Below are positions 25,605 through 34,929 of a stretch of 64,000 nucleotides of DNA, piece after piece (the stretch's first letter is position 1; each line of letters starts with the position of its first letter). Origin of the DNA: BS750m-G69 sp964441235 (GTDB taxonomy: Bacteria > Fidelibacterota > UBA2242); NCBI GenBank assembly GCA_964441235.1, contig CAYTUQ010000005.1:76691-140690 (forward strand). The letters run 5' to 3'. The translations under genes and the position numbers were made by a program. The notes below the pieces were generated by a model, which was given only the letters and a program-made list of their open reading frames with translations, searched no databases and was not told where the DNA came from.

Positions 25605-26795
25605 TTACTTTGATGAAGGCGAGATTAATTTCTTCTGAAGATGAAGTACATTGTATTTTTTACATATTCTAACAACCTCATTAATGGGAATCGCAGGCAC
25701 GACTCGCCCTTTTTGACCCTCGACAGTTTTTGCCATTAGCATTGAATTATAAACTGCTTCTTGAGTTGCTTCAACAACAGCATTGAAGAATGGTGTCATT
25801 GCGGCATTAGGTATCAATGGTGGTATAGATATAGGCTTTTTAGTATTATGAGGAATTCTGTATGCTGTGGAAAATGATATAACGTAATCCCCGGAACCAT
25901 TACTCATACAAGAACCTGTTCGAGCCAGCCCATAGAGAGCCCGTTTTGCTATACGTTTCAAGTTTCTTGGGGATAAAGGTGCGTCGGTAGCAACGACAAT
26001 CATACAGGATCCATCGCCCTTTTCAAGAGCATTAGCACCCTTTTTTGGTTGTTTAAATTCCCGTCCGACTGGTGCACCATTAATGTCTAAAATTCCCCCA
26101 TAATTTGATTGAACCAGAACACCTAATGTATAATGACTGTCATCTTTTTTAGGTACAAGTCTTGAAGCTGTTCCAATCCCACCCTTAAAACCGAAAGCAA
26201 TAGTGCCAGTTCCTGCTCCTATGCTGCCTTCTTCGATAGAGCCTGATTTTGCTCTTATGATAGCGTCCAGAACATCCTTTTCTTTAATATTTAACAGGCG
26301 AATATCATTAAGATAACCGTCATTTGTTTCACCGACAATGGCATTTACAGTTCGGACATTCTCATTCCCTGGCTGGTTCAGTATGTATTTTACCACCGCT
26401 CTTACGGCGGTTCCGACATTCAGGGTATTAGTAAGAATGATTGGTGTTTCAATATTGCCCAATTCTTCTACCTGTGTGTAACCGGCAAGCTTACCGAAAC
26501 CATTTCCCACATATATTGCTGCGGGTACCTTTTCTTGATATATGTTGCCATCATGAGATAGGATAGCGGTTACCCCAGTTCGTACATTATTACCTTGTAT
26601 AATTGTTTTGTGCCCAACTTTTACGCCTGGAACATCGGTAATTGCGTTCAATGTGCCCGTTTTCATCACGCCAACTTCAATCCCGATTTCCCTTGCTCTC
26701 ACCCTCCTGGAATCATCGCTAAAAGAGGATGCACTATTAAGCATTATTGTGAAAAAAGACAGACAAATGATAAACTTTAAATTATAATTTGACAT
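25605..26795 (-). CDS. P1-family peptidase (DmpA/BapA type), exported
   Basis: 396 residues from ATG 26795, which follows AGAGGTTCT; the in-frame TTG at 26822 is less likely. A signal peptide (LKFIICLSFFTIMLNSASSF) precedes the DmpA fold: GTLNAITDVPGVKVGH, RTGVTAILSHDG, GETNDGYLND, GAGTGTIAFGFKGGIGTASR. The autoprocessing and nucleophile Ser lies in GDGSCMIVVATDAPLS. By family knowledge these enzymes self-cleave into two chains and act as aminopeptidases, some on beta- or D-amino acids. Confidence 0.93.
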   Translation of the reverse strand: MSNYNLKFIICLSFFTIMLNSASSFSDDSRRVRAREIGIEVGVMKTGTLNAITDVPGVKVGHKTIIQGNNVRTGVTAILSHDGNIYQEKVPAAIYVGNGFGKLAGYTQVEELGNIETPIILTNTLNVGTAVRAVVKYILNQPGNENVRTVNAIVGETNDGYLNDIRLLNIKEKDVLDAIIRAKSGSIEEGSIGAGTGTIAFGFKGGIGTASRLVPKKDDSHYTLGVLVQSNYGGILDINGAPVGREFKQPKKGANALEKGDGSCMIVVATDAPLSPRNLKRIAKRALYGLARTGSCMSNGSGDYVISFSTAYRIPHNTKKPISIPPLIPNAAMTPFFNAVVEATQEAVYNSMLMAKTVEGQKGRVVPAIPINEVVRICKKYNVLHLQKKLISPSSK

Positions 26796-26863
26796 AGAAC
26801 CTCTTTTTATGTAAAATTTCAAACAGATAAATAATCTTCTATGTTATTTAACTTCGTTTCTTT

Positions 26864-27637
26864 TTATACATTCATCAAGGGTTTGAGTTTATCCGGATTC
26901 ACTTCCCTGATCAATGCCCTGGCAAGAATTAGTGTAGGGTCTATTATTACAGTTTTCCCTATTTTCTTATCAGTAACTGTAAGAGATATCTCAGTACAGC
27001 CCAAAATTATTGCTTCAGCTCCTCCATTTTGCAAAAAGCGAATAGCTTCCAATAATTTCTCTTTCGCAATATCGGTCACTGGATTTGATTGGGATTTGAT
27101 TCCAAATACTGGATTATAGGTTGCGTCATGCACTATTTCCTGTAAAACTTCATCTGGCAAAATTACATTAATGCCAGCTTTTTCAAAAATATTTGAATAT
27201 ACTTTTGTTTTATACATCCCAATTGTACCTAACACACCAACATTTCTAACCGTCGGATAATTTTCTAGAATAAAATTCGCAACCTCGCTAATCATATTAA
27301 TTAGTTTGACGCAGCTATTTGCTTTCTTTAGTTCTTCAATTATAACATCGAATATTCGAGGTGAATGGGCTGTATTACATGGGATTCCTATAACACTCGC
27401 TCCAATTTCTTCCAATTTTCTAATGACTCTGAATATTGCATAAGCTGGATTTACGCCTGTTTGTCCTAATAGAAATAAAGTCCTATCTTCTATTTCTTTA
27501 GGAATTGACAGAAGAGCAACTGACAAATGCTCCTGGTCTATGCTTGCAATGGTCTGATCAAAAATTTTCCTGACTAAGTCAAGCCCCGCATAAGAACCGA
27601 CTCCACCTACAATACCTATTATATTTTCGTTGTTCAT
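26864..27637 (-). CDS. Aspartate/glutamate racemase-family protein
   Basis: 257 residues from ATG 27637 (the TTG at 27646 is a weaker start). IIGIVGGVGSYAGLDL begins the fold. The two catalytic Cys residues are in GIPCNTAHS and IILGCTEISL, which is the PLP-independent racemase pair. GVLGTIGMYKTKVYSNIF is the second-domain loop. It would interconvert L- and D-amino acids. Neighbouring exported P1 and C69 peptidases suggest a shared role in peptides containing D-residues. Confidence 0.88.
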   Translation of the reverse strand: MNNENIIGIVGGVGSYAGLDLVRKIFDQTIASIDQEHLSVALLSIPKEIEDRTLFLLGQTGVNPAYAIFRVIRKLEEIGASVIGIPCNTAHSPRIFDVIIEELKKANSCVKLINMISEVANFILENYPTVRNVGVLGTIGMYKTKVYSNIFEKAGINVILPDEVLQEIVHDATYNPVFGIKSQSNPVTDIAKEKLLEAIRFLQNGGAEAIILGCTEISLTVTDKKIGKTVIIDPTLILARALIREVNPDKLKPLMNV

Positions 27638-27962
27638 TGCTTTCAAGAATTAGCCCAATAAAAAGATTCACATAATGGTGTATATAACTTGAGACTACTT
27701 AGCACCACCATCTTTTAATAATACAAATCAAACTTTATTAAACAAAGAAATTCCCAAAAAATTAGCGCCGCCCATAATTTGTCAAGTTGAAGCAATTTTC
27801 ACCAGGCACATTTTATTTTGGAGCAGTCAGCTTTTCAAAATGCTGCTACTTTATTTTGAGTCGTCGTTAAGTTTAGGGGGTGTGATGATATAACCTTAAC
27901 ATATTTATATTGTAATTTCATAAATAACAAAATGATAAATTATAATGAATGAAAACTTCATT
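27638..27962. other. Intergenic region, nothing recognised
   Basis: About 320 AT-rich bases between the C69 peptidase and the racemase. No frame, tRNA or clear terminator was seen. Confidence 0.4.
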
Positions 27963-29420
27963 CTATCGCACCCCCTTAGATAATGATAAAGCTTTTGTCG
28001 CTAATTTGGAAGTGTAATTAGTAAGCATTTTTTTAGCTTTCTTTGGATTTCTCTTATAAACCGAGAGGACTTTTTCTTCAAAAGCATCCTGTTTTTCAAA
28101 TATCTCTTTTTCAAATGCAGTTTTTTGGTCTCTGACTTTGTCTATTAAATCACCATAGTTATTATCTATTTCTTCAGTGTAATTAACAAATACCCAAAAA
28201 GCATGAGACTTTGATCTTTCATAAATATTTTCAATAGAGGCAAAATGTTGCTCAAGAGCTTCAGTATAATTACCCCCGGAGTATTTATCAGGAATACTAT
28301 TTATCCCGCAATACCATGGAATAAAAGGCTGGATGCATGATCTCCGGGGAGCGATCCATAAAACAGAACCTATATCTGTTGGTAACCAATTACGCAATTG
28401 AGCAACAAATCCATATTGATTTGAGGCAGAGCAAATTCTCATTATAACATTTTCATGAGGATTCCCGGCGTTATAATCCGGATGCATTTCTAATTGTGTT
28501 CCCTCATAATGGTTCTGCAAAATGAGCATAACGTCCTGAATTGCGAGTTTATTTTGGGATTTAAAGGAAAAAGGGAATTCAGCGTAAAAATCATATTGTT
28601 TTTCTGACAACAAATTTAAGGCATGCCATTTTCTTGCAATATTCCCCATAGAGTTCAAACTGGCAGGGCTGCCGTAAGCCGTTCTAAAATTAAATTCTTT
28701 ACCGGATTCAGGGTCGTACCATCCTTTTTGAGTTGCATAGTTTACAATATCAGGTGAACCTAAAAAATCTAAAGTGTCCGCTAAGTCTATTTCTTCAATT
28801 GTGTAATAATTCGGAATAATTGCAACCTGATCATCAGGTATTCTTTGTGCAACCCAATGTTTTCCCTTTACAACCGACATAATCCAGGCTTGTTCAGGAT
28901 CGGCTATACAATAACTTCTGCCTGAATATGAATATCCAATACTATCAATAATCTCCCCTGCAATTTTTACAGCTTCTTTAGCTGATTTGGCTCGTTCAAT
29001 CATAATCCTTCTCAAATAATAGCCAATTCCACCATTTATCAATTCACCTTCAGTTTCTTTGGATTGACACCCATCCGAAGTAATTGTCACTCCCCATTCA
29101 TTCATATAACTATCTGAGAAGTCAAAGCCTGGCATTTCCAACCAAATAAAACTGTAGGTTTCATTTGACTGATCTATTTGACCTCCATTCTTAAGTTCTA
29201 TTTTCGTTCCCGGCTTATGGGTAAGTCGTGGGACTTTATACCAGTCAACCAATAATTTTCCATAATCGTCCTCATTGTGTGCTAGTATTGTAGAGCCGTC
29301 TTTTGTAGCCTTTTTGCCGACTAAAATTGAGAAGCAGTTGAATTCTGTCTGAGCATAAGCATTTTGAATACTTAAGATTAGTACAGTAAAACATATCAGT
29401 TTAATGAGTAATTTTTTCAT
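27963..29420 (-). CDS. C69-family dipeptidase, exported
   Basis: 485 residues. The signal peptide (MKKLLIKLICFTVLILSIQNAYA) is followed by NCFSILVGKKATKDGSTILAHNED, the C69 (PepD, acid ceramidase-like Ntn) signature whose Cys becomes the N-terminal nucleophile. GYYLRRIMIERAKSAKEAV and YCIADPEQAWIMSVVKGKHWVAQR also fit the family. It overlaps the upstream hydrolase gene by 20 bases, so the two are co-transcribed. AGGAAAGG precedes the ATG. The C-terminus (KALSLSKGVR) looks derived from repeat DNA. Confidence 0.92.
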   Translation of the reverse strand: MKKLLIKLICFTVLILSIQNAYAQTEFNCFSILVGKKATKDGSTILAHNEDDYGKLLVDWYKVPRLTHKPGTKIELKNGGQIDQSNETYSFIWLEMPGFDFSDSYMNEWGVTITSDGCQSKETEGELINGGIGYYLRRIMIERAKSAKEAVKIAGEIIDSIGYSYSGRSYCIADPEQAWIMSVVKGKHWVAQRIPDDQVAIIPNYYTIEEIDLADTLDFLGSPDIVNYATQKGWYDPESGKEFNFRTAYGSPASLNSMGNIARKWHALNLLSEKQYDFYAEFPFSFKSQNKLAIQDVMLILQNHYEGTQLEMHPDYNAGNPHENVIMRICSASNQYGFVAQLRNWLPTDIGSVLWIAPRRSCIQPFIPWYCGINSIPDKYSGGNYTEALEQHFASIENIYERSKSHAFWVFVNYTEEIDNNYGDLIDKVRDQKTAFEKEIFEKQDAFEEKVLSVYKRNPKKAKKMLTNYTSKLATKALSLSKGVR

Positions 29421-30543
29421 TGATATAGACCTTTCCTAATATTTTGTTGACCATTACATCATGAAATTTTTCCAGTTCCTCTAATTCAGGATAATGTCCG
29501 GAATGCTCAAACCAAATAAAATCTTTTCCTTTAGATGCTTGCAATTTCTGATAATAATTCTCAACTATTTCCGATGGTGTAAAATAGTCATATCGTCCTG
29601 AAAGAAAATACACCGGTATTTCTACCATGGGAACTTGCTCGAATAGATTTATTTTATAAAATTCATCATTCCATAAGCATTTAATCGAGAAAAACGGATC
29701 CATTCCCGTCTTAAAGATATCTATTAAAGAATATTCAGGAGTTGATAACAATTTTTTCCGGTAATTTATTCGTTTTTTATTGAATTTCTCAGCCATTATC
29801 GCTTTATAAAATCCTGTAAGCCACTTTCGCTGAATAATTAGTTCTTCATAATTATAAGGAGGATTGCCAATTTTTTTCAGGCTCTTCAATGCCTCTTCAT
29901 TTCCAAATCTTTCGGCAATTTTAAGAGTATATTGATAGGAAATACTATCATTCTCTAACGGATAAACCATCTGCCCAATTCCAACATAGGCATAAAATAA
30001 TTCAGGATGACGTTTAGCAGTAAGCAATCCGATCAAACTTCCCCAGGAACGCCCAACAATATATATCCTGGGTACTTTAAAACGATCTTTCAGAATCTTT
30101 GAAAGTTCAAATGTGTCCGATATAAGTTGCTCTATCGTCATCGATTCCAAAGGAATAGAAGGATTAAAAGACTTACCGGTTCCTCTCTGTTCCCAATACA
30201 CCATAACAAAATGCTGTTCTAATTTTGCTGTAACACCGATATCTCGTACATAAGTAAATAGCGGAGCCCCCGGGCCCCCGTGTAAAAAAAGCAAAACAGG
30301 ATTTGACCTATCCCACCCTCGGATTAGAACCCATTGATCAATTCCGCCTAAAGTTATTTTCTCAAGAGAACTAATACCGTCAGGTGTGATAATATTGGTT
30401 CTCTCATTAACCTGATTTTGTAAATATTTATGATAAGCGAAAAAACCAGTCCACAGCATAATGAATAGTATCAAAATTATTGGAATTACCCATTTTTGAA
30501 TCGCTGAGATATTTCTTAATAATTCTGGTTTGAATTTTACCAT
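29401..30543 (-). CDS. Alpha/beta hydrolase, proline iminopeptidase-like
   Basis: 380 residues with one N-terminal membrane segment (WVIPIILILFIMLWTGFFA). LLFLHGGPGAP is the oxyanion HGGPG motif. The nucleophile elbow is VGRSWGS, the acid region is SGRYDYFTPSE and the His is in EHSGHYPEL. This set is typical of S33 peptidases. It is likely anchored on the outer face of the inner membrane and works with the C69 dipeptidase encoded by the overlapping downstream gene. Confidence 0.9.
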   Translation of the reverse strand: MVKFKPELLRNISAIQKWVIPIILILFIMLWTGFFAYHKYLQNQVNERTNIITPDGISSLEKITLGGIDQWVLIRGWDRSNPVLLFLHGGPGAPLFTYVRDIGVTAKLEQHFVMVYWEQRGTGKSFNPSIPLESMTIEQLISDTFELSKILKDRFKVPRIYIVGRSWGSLIGLLTAKRHPELFYAYVGIGQMVYPLENDSISYQYTLKIAERFGNEEALKSLKKIGNPPYNYEELIIQRKWLTGFYKAIMAEKFNKKRINYRKKLLSTPEYSLIDIFKTGMDPFFSIKCLWNDEFYKINLFEQVPMVEIPVYFLSGRYDYFTPSEIVENYYQKLQASKGKDFIWFEHSGHYPELEELEKFHDVMVNKILGKVYINEKITH

Positions 30544-30876
30544 GAGTTAATTTTAAAGCCCTATATTTCTCACACCTAATACATTTTGATACCCATGATT
30601 ATCTCATCTCGAAGAGACCTCTCTGAGGAAGAGACTCCGCTGGAGAAATCATGGGCTGGTATTTTCACTATTATCAAAAATCTACTATCAAATATCCCGA
30701 ATTGACAGCTAATATGATTTTAAGCATTTTTAAGAGCCCCTATTCATACTCAGAACTGCAAATTGTTCTCATAATATTCTCTAATAAAAACCTATAAGTA
30801 ACTTTATAAATATAATAAATAAAATGATTAATCCGGATTAACACTGTCAATCTTACAAAGAACTTCCCCATTGGGA
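30544..30876. repeat. Intergenic region with AGAGAYCYC-type repeat
   Basis: 333 bases with no gene. At 30600-30655 it carries ATCTCGAAGAGACCTCTCTG and GAGACTCCGCTGGAGAAATC, flanked by CCCATGATTATCTC and its complement-like ATCATGGGC, so it can form a stem of about 10 bp. This is one of the dispersed repeats. Confidence 0.5.
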
Positions 30877-31410
30877 TTATTTCAATGAAACATTCGTAAG
30901 GTTTTTTCTTAACTCATAGTGAATTGCATCAACAGGACAAACATTCAAGCACCTTGCACAGCTGAAACAATCAGCTGGCATTTTCTTTCTTTCAACCATT
31001 CCTTTAGCTGCATCAAGAGGACAGATATCAATACAGACACCACATTTTGTACACTTACTATGATCTACATTCACACGGAATATACTAAAGCGTTCAGCTA
31101 ACCACGAAATCAGACCGAAAGGACATATAAACTGGCAAAACGGACGATAGATAAACAATCCAACAATAAACACACACACTAATGTTATTACTATAGAAAG
31201 CTCATCAAAATCAAAATTGAAAAGATTAAATGGGTTAATGTGGTGATAGAGCACGAAACCTTTCTTCCCACCTATAATACCGAACATAAATAAGATCATA
31301 GTTAAAAAAAGTAACGATCTGATTGTATTAGATATAATGAACGGAACTTTAAATCGTGGGATTTTTCTTGTCAAGCAGTTATCACATCTGATGGAACTAT
31401 CTTTAAACAT
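30877..31410 (-). CDS. Membrane protein with 4Fe-4S ferredoxin domain (NapH/NosR-like C-terminus)
   Basis: 177 residues. Two membrane segments (about 25-48 and 75-95) are followed by YRPFCQFICPFGLISWLAE, the CxxxCP motif of NapH/CcoG-like proteins, and then two 4Fe-4S motifs: CTKCGVCIDICPLD and CFSCARCLNVCPVD. It could pass electrons at the inner membrane. A short frame (MKTKTIKESVAKCLK...) starting at 31445, coupled to the upstream gene, overlaps the present start in another phase. A frameshift near 31400 may have removed the true N-terminus. Confidence 0.8.
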   Translation of the reverse strand: MFKDSSIRCDNCLTRKIPRFKVPFIISNTIRSLLFLTMILFMFGIIGGKKGFVLYHHINPFNLFNFDFDELSIVITLVCVFIVGLFIYRPFCQFICPFGLISWLAERFSIFRVNVDHSKCTKCGVCIDICPLDAAKGMVERKKMPADCFSCARCLNVCPVDAIHYELRKNLTNVSLK

Positions 31411-31447
31411 TTGGCGACTGATTCTTTAATTGTTTTCGTCTTCATTG

Positions 31448-32083
31448 CTAATCCTTTGATTTTTGTTCTTTAACAAATAAGAGCGGAAACACAATATCGC
31501 TCACGCAACAAGGGACCCAGAACGCAAGGAATAAAAACACAAAAATTACGATATAGGAAAATCCAGTTAACGACTCACCCGCAGCCATCAAAATATGAAA
31601 CAATGAAGCCCATGTGCTGAGCAATACATGGCCGGCATGCGGAAACTTGGTTGTTGGCTTTAAAAAAGCGAATGTGACTCCGGCAACAGCCAAAGGATTG
31701 ACCAGCCACCACTTTTCGATAAAACCTATATGGATCCCCCGGTTCGGCATTTCCAGCATGACCTCGCCAAGATAAGGAATAAGCGAATCGCTGAGAGTGG
31801 CAATGCCAATCGAGCCCAAGTAACCGACTATAAACAATTTCCAAAAATTACACTTACCCTGGAAACATCGGACGTTTATGCGTTTACATTCATGAATCTC
31901 AAAGGTGGATGCTGTTACAAGGGCACTTAAAACCACATGCAACGGGTGAAAAAGGTAAAAAATATTCAGAGATATTCCTCTCGGCAATTTTTGAGAAAAC
32001 ATCATCAGGACTATACCAGTCACAGAGCCGAAACCGGTAAACGGAGCATGATTTCTTAACTCCTTGGCAATCTGTTTCAACAT
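31448..32083 (-). CDS. Polytopic membrane protein of unknown function
   Basis: 211 residues with about five hydrophobic segments, starting MLKQIAKELRNHAPFTGFGSV. Conserved-looking polar sites inside the membrane region include HPLHVVLSALVTA, FPHAGHVLL and a Cys-rich loop (CKRINVRCFQGKCNF, then CCVSD near the C-terminus). It precedes the membrane 4Fe-4S protein by about 40 bases. That pairing suggests a membrane redox or metal-handling module, but the function is not known. Confidence 0.65.
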   Translation of the reverse strand: MLKQIAKELRNHAPFTGFGSVTGIVLMMFSQKLPRGISLNIFYLFHPLHVVLSALVTASTFEIHECKRINVRCFQGKCNFWKLFIVGYLGSIGIATLSDSLIPYLGEVMLEMPNRGIHIGFIEKWWLVNPLAVAGVTFAFLKPTTKFPHAGHVLLSTWASLFHILMAAGESLTGFSYIVIFVFLFLAFWVPCCVSDIVFPLLFVKEQKSKD

Positions 32084-32225
32084 TATATCTCCAATATCCG
32101 TCCAGTTTCTACGGATACAAAATAATCGACGGTATCAAATAATATCCGCTGGTCCACCAGACAGGAAAAGCCCCAACCGGACTGAAATCCCTTAAAGGCT
32201 TGATTATCATAAATAATTGTGACTT

Positions 32226-32456
32226 TCACTTTTTGGATACACTCCCTGAATATTCAAATGCGTTTTGCTTCATCTTGATCCATTTCCCTTTGTTAATTCC
32301 GATTAATTGACCGCACAAACACTGTATATTCTCTCGATCTCGAATCGGATAGTACTTGACAATTCTATCTTTATAACATCGTAATGTGCGACCTTTTCCG
32401 ACCTTTCTGTATTTGAAAATCTTTCTTTTGCATTTTGCGCATTTGATAATAATCAT
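32226..32456 (-). CDS. Small zinc-ribbon-like protein
   Basis: 76 residues with CAKCKRKIFKY near the start and CLCGQLIGI near residue 48, two Cys-x(1-2)-Cys knuckles consistent with one zinc ribbon, in a basic background. It overlaps the upstream methyltransferase stop as ATGA, so it is translationally coupled to it. A nucleic-acid or protein adaptor role is possible; no named family was recognised. Confidence 0.6.
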   Translation of the reverse strand: MIIIKCAKCKRKIFKYRKVGKGRTLRCYKDRIVKYYPIRDRENIQCLCGQLIGINKGKWIKMKQNAFEYSGSVSKK

Positions 32457-33019
32457 TTCGTAAAATTAAGAACACACCCATGATTAAGAGAATAATCGTG
32501 GCTGATAGTGTCACAATATTTTTTCTGAAATCTGAAATTTGAAGCCATGATTTCCCGTTTAACATCATATAAATGGGGTCTTCCAAACTCATCAAATGGA
32601 GAGTCTTCCAATACATGCTTGGGATATACAGAAAGAATCCCATTTTGCCTTAAAACACGGAAAACTTCGGAGTATAATTTCCCTCTTTCATCCTTATTAA
32701 GATAATGCAGCACATCATAAAGTAACACCACATATATTGATTCAGCGTTGAAATCGAGTGTTACGGCTCCAGTTGTTCGGACGCTCTTTATATTGTTCAA
32801 ATTCATACGCTTCACTTTTCGGCTTAATTCATCCAAAACCTTTTGTTCTTTATCCACCGCGTAAATCAGTCCGGTTTTACCGACAGCAATGGCTGCTGGG
32901 ATGCTGTAACGGCCCTCTCTCGCGCCGAAATCCAAAATGGGCTGACCAATTTGTATTCCGATTTTTTTCAAGAATTTAACTCCTTCTTCGCTTTCCCATT
33001 TTGTCATATTATCTTTCAT
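32453..33019 (-). CDS. Class I SAM-dependent methyltransferase
   Basis: 188 residues. Motif I is ILDFGAREGRYSIPAA (residues 28-43), with Arg in place of the usual second Gly of GxGxG. IYAVDKEQKVLDEL is motif II with the ribose-binding Asp, and VLLYDVLHYL is motif IV. A substrate-binding C-terminal domain follows. The substrate is unknown. It lies in a run of small redox-type genes and is coupled to the zinc-ribbon gene downstream. Confidence 0.78.
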   Translation of the reverse strand: MKDNMTKWESEEGVKFLKKIGIQIGQPILDFGAREGRYSIPAAIAVGKTGLIYAVDKEQKVLDELSRKVKRMNLNNIKSVRTTGAVTLDFNAESIYVVLLYDVLHYLNKDERGKLYSEVFRVLRQNGILSVYPKHVLEDSPFDEFGRPHLYDVKREIMASNFRFQKKYCDTISHDYSLNHGCVLNFTK

Positions 33020-33030
33020 TGTTATATTAT

Positions 33031-33294
33031 TTATTTCAATCTCTGATCGCTTCTAGGAGGAGGTTTTTCACACATCATTTTAGGAACATTCGGACTGGTA
33101 ATATCTGCATCCAGGAGAACTACTTTCTTATCTCGTTTTAATAACGTGTATGAGAGATTCACAGCCACAGTCGTTTTGCCGACTCCACCCTTACCACTAA
33201 ATATAACGATCCTTTTCTTGATTTTTTTCAGAATCTCATCTATTAGTTTGTTCTGTTCCTCTATCTGTTTAGCTCTGTTTGAATCCATGTTCAT
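33031..33294 (-). pseudogene. Truncated Mrp/ParA-type P-loop ATPase
   Basis: 87 codons. IVIFSGKGGVGKTTVAVNLS (residues 29-48) is the deviant Walker A of Mrp/NBP35-type iron-sulfur carriers, and VVLLDADITSPNVPKMM is the following switch. The family normally runs to about 250-350 residues. Here the frame ends with EKPPPRSDQRLK and stop right before the next gene, so the switch II and C-terminal iron-sulfur parts are gone. It was most likely an Mrp-like partner of the NifX-like proteins in this island. Confidence 0.75.
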
Positions 33295-33373
33295 TAATTC
33301 TGACTCCTTTTCATGAGTGATGAATTAATATATACGCGGTTCATTTTTCTCTCACCTATTTTTCTAGGGAATA

Positions 33374-33637
33374 TTAAAAATTCTTTATTTTCTCTTCATA
33401 CTCTGGAAAATAATTTTTGATGACCCTTAAATTAAATTTGGAAAGTATAGATTCCTTAGACTCTCTCTCAAGCAAAAATTCAAAAGACCTTTTGATCAGT
33501 TCTTCTTTGGATATTTCTCCATAGGTTAAATTTTGGTAATACTCATCATCCAAAATGACTTCATGTTCTGATCTGCTACCTTTTTCTTCTATCGTTACTA
33601 GAAATTCCTTATCATTTTTCTTTTTGACTTCAATCAT
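33374..33637 (-). CDS. Small conserved protein, paralogue of the one at 39874
   Basis: 87 residues with a strong AAAGGAGG ribosome binding site. It shares the core ISKEELIKRSFEFLL (residues 42-56) and the layout MIEVK...SEH...Y..LT.G with the 90-residue protein at 39874. It ends in FNLRVIKNYFPEYEEKI, also matched in the paralogue. No named family was recognised. A small strand-rich N-terminus followed by two helices is likely. Confidence 0.7.
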   Translation of the reverse strand: MIEVKKKNDKEFLVTIEEKGSRSEHEVILDDEYYQNLTYGEISKEELIKRSFEFLLERESKESILSKFNLRVIKNYFPEYEEKIKNF

Positions 33638-33678
33638 TTCAATCCTCCTTTGATAATTCTAATAACCAGTTTAATGAT

Positions 33679-34350
33679 TTATGATCCATCTCTATTGTCA
33701 TCCAGCTTTTTGGCTTTTAATAATCTTACATAATCTTTGAAAAAGAGAAACTGTTCAAAGCCAGTGAAATTATGATTTGCTAGTATCTGCTTCCAATCTC
33801 GCTCGATAAAATCAAATGCATAACGGCATTCTATAACTCTAAAAGGAACTTTCAAATAAAAAGGCATCTCATTGTAACAAAATTCATTGTAATCTAAAAT
33901 AAAAAAACTCCCATTGCTCTTTAACACCTCAAAGACACTCTTTATAATCATTTCTCTAACATCCTGAGGGAATCCATGGAGCCCAAAAGCAATAAAAACC
34001 TTTTCAAAATTTTCTCTAAAAGGCAAAGATTTGTCAATCCTTGCACGGATTATTTTTACATTGGGATAATTAATGCATCTTTTCTTGAATTGGGAAATCA
34101 TCTCTCGGGAAATATCAATACAGATTGATTCTCCTTTTTTCGAAAGATACTTCGTCATTAAACAAGCATTCCTGCCCGTGCCTGTTCCCAAGTCAAGGAT
34201 TCTATCTTCTGGTTTAATTTCCATCAATTCAATGGATTTTTTTATAAATGGAGAATATCTGCCTAATGTTGCTATATTAAGTAAGGTATCGTAATACCTT
34301 GCCATAAATCCATTAATTTCTACTTTTGATTCTGGATAATAACTGCCCAT
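33679..34350 (-). CDS. Class I SAM-dependent methyltransferase
   Basis: 223 residues. RILDLGTGTGRNACLMTKYL (residues 49-68) is a clean motif I; SICIDISREMISQFKKR is motif II; KVFIAFGLHGFPQ is motif IV. It looks like a UbiE/COQ5-type small-molecule methyltransferase, with the substrate unknown. GAGGGAAATAA precedes the ATG. It is followed by the small paralogous protein gene and preceded by a DUF1684 gene in the same orientation. Confidence 0.85.
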   Translation of the reverse strand: MGSYYPESKVEINGFMARYYDTLLNIATLGRYSPFIKKSIELMEIKPEDRILDLGTGTGRNACLMTKYLSKKGESICIDISREMISQFKKRCINYPNVKIIRARIDKSLPFRENFEKVFIAFGLHGFPQDVREMIIKSVFEVLKSNGSFFILDYNEFCYNEMPFYLKVPFRVIECRYAFDFIERDWKQILANHNFTGFEQFLFFKDYVRLLKAKKLDDNRDGS

Positions 34351-34383
34351 TTATTTCCCTCATCTTGAAAGGTAATTCTTTTC

Positions 34384-34908
34384 TCATGCATAGATTGGTA
34401 CATTAAGCCAATTCTCTATTGGCACAAATGGACATGCGTAGAATTCGCTATATGCGCACCGTGGATCATACGCCTTGTTAAAATCGATAGTCCATTTTTC
34501 TTCCCCAGTTTTGTGCTGGTTAGGGTCAAGATCAAAGTATCGGCCTGCTCCATAAGTTTCTTTACCGCTGGTTGCATCCCGAAAAGGAATAAATAGCCAT
34601 TCTTCCTCAGGAGAACTCTTATAAGCCTGCAATTTACAGTCTTTATTGTCGATTCTGAATTCGAATTCACCCCATCTAAGAAACTCTCGCTCATTTCCCT
34701 GGGTGTCCTGCATCTTTATTTTTTCTTTAGTGGTGTGCTCGCGAAGTTCAATCTCGAATCTGTATTTTAGGTTAGGAGGATGATAGTCGAGCCCTTCAAA
34801 CTCCAGGCGTTCTTCAGGCAATATTGGTGACTGAAAATGTTCAGAAAAAAACATATCCTTTTTTTCCCGTTTTATCTGAACTTCGTTCTTCCACTTAGAA
34901 ATTTCCAT
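34384..34908 (-). CDS. DUF1684-domain protein
   Basis: 174 residues. WKNEVQIKREKKDMFF, LEYHPPNL-like LDYHPPNLKYRFEIEL, WLFIPFRDATSGKETYGAGR and IDFNKAYDPRCAYSEFYACP are the ordered conserved blocks of DUF1684, including the closing NxAYxPxCAYxxxxxCPxPPxxN region (here CPFVPIENWL). The function of the family is not established. A second frame inside it is a shadow. Confidence 0.85.
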   Translation of the reverse strand: MEISKWKNEVQIKREKKDMFFSEHFQSPILPEERLEFEGLDYHPPNLKYRFEIELREHTTKEKIKMQDTQGNEREFLRWGEFEFRIDNKDCKLQAYKSSPEEEWLFIPFRDATSGKETYGAGRYFDLDPNQHKTGEEKWTIDFNKAYDPRCAYSEFYACPFVPIENWLNVPIYA

Positions 34909-34929
34909 GATTAATCCTTTCTTCCTGTT

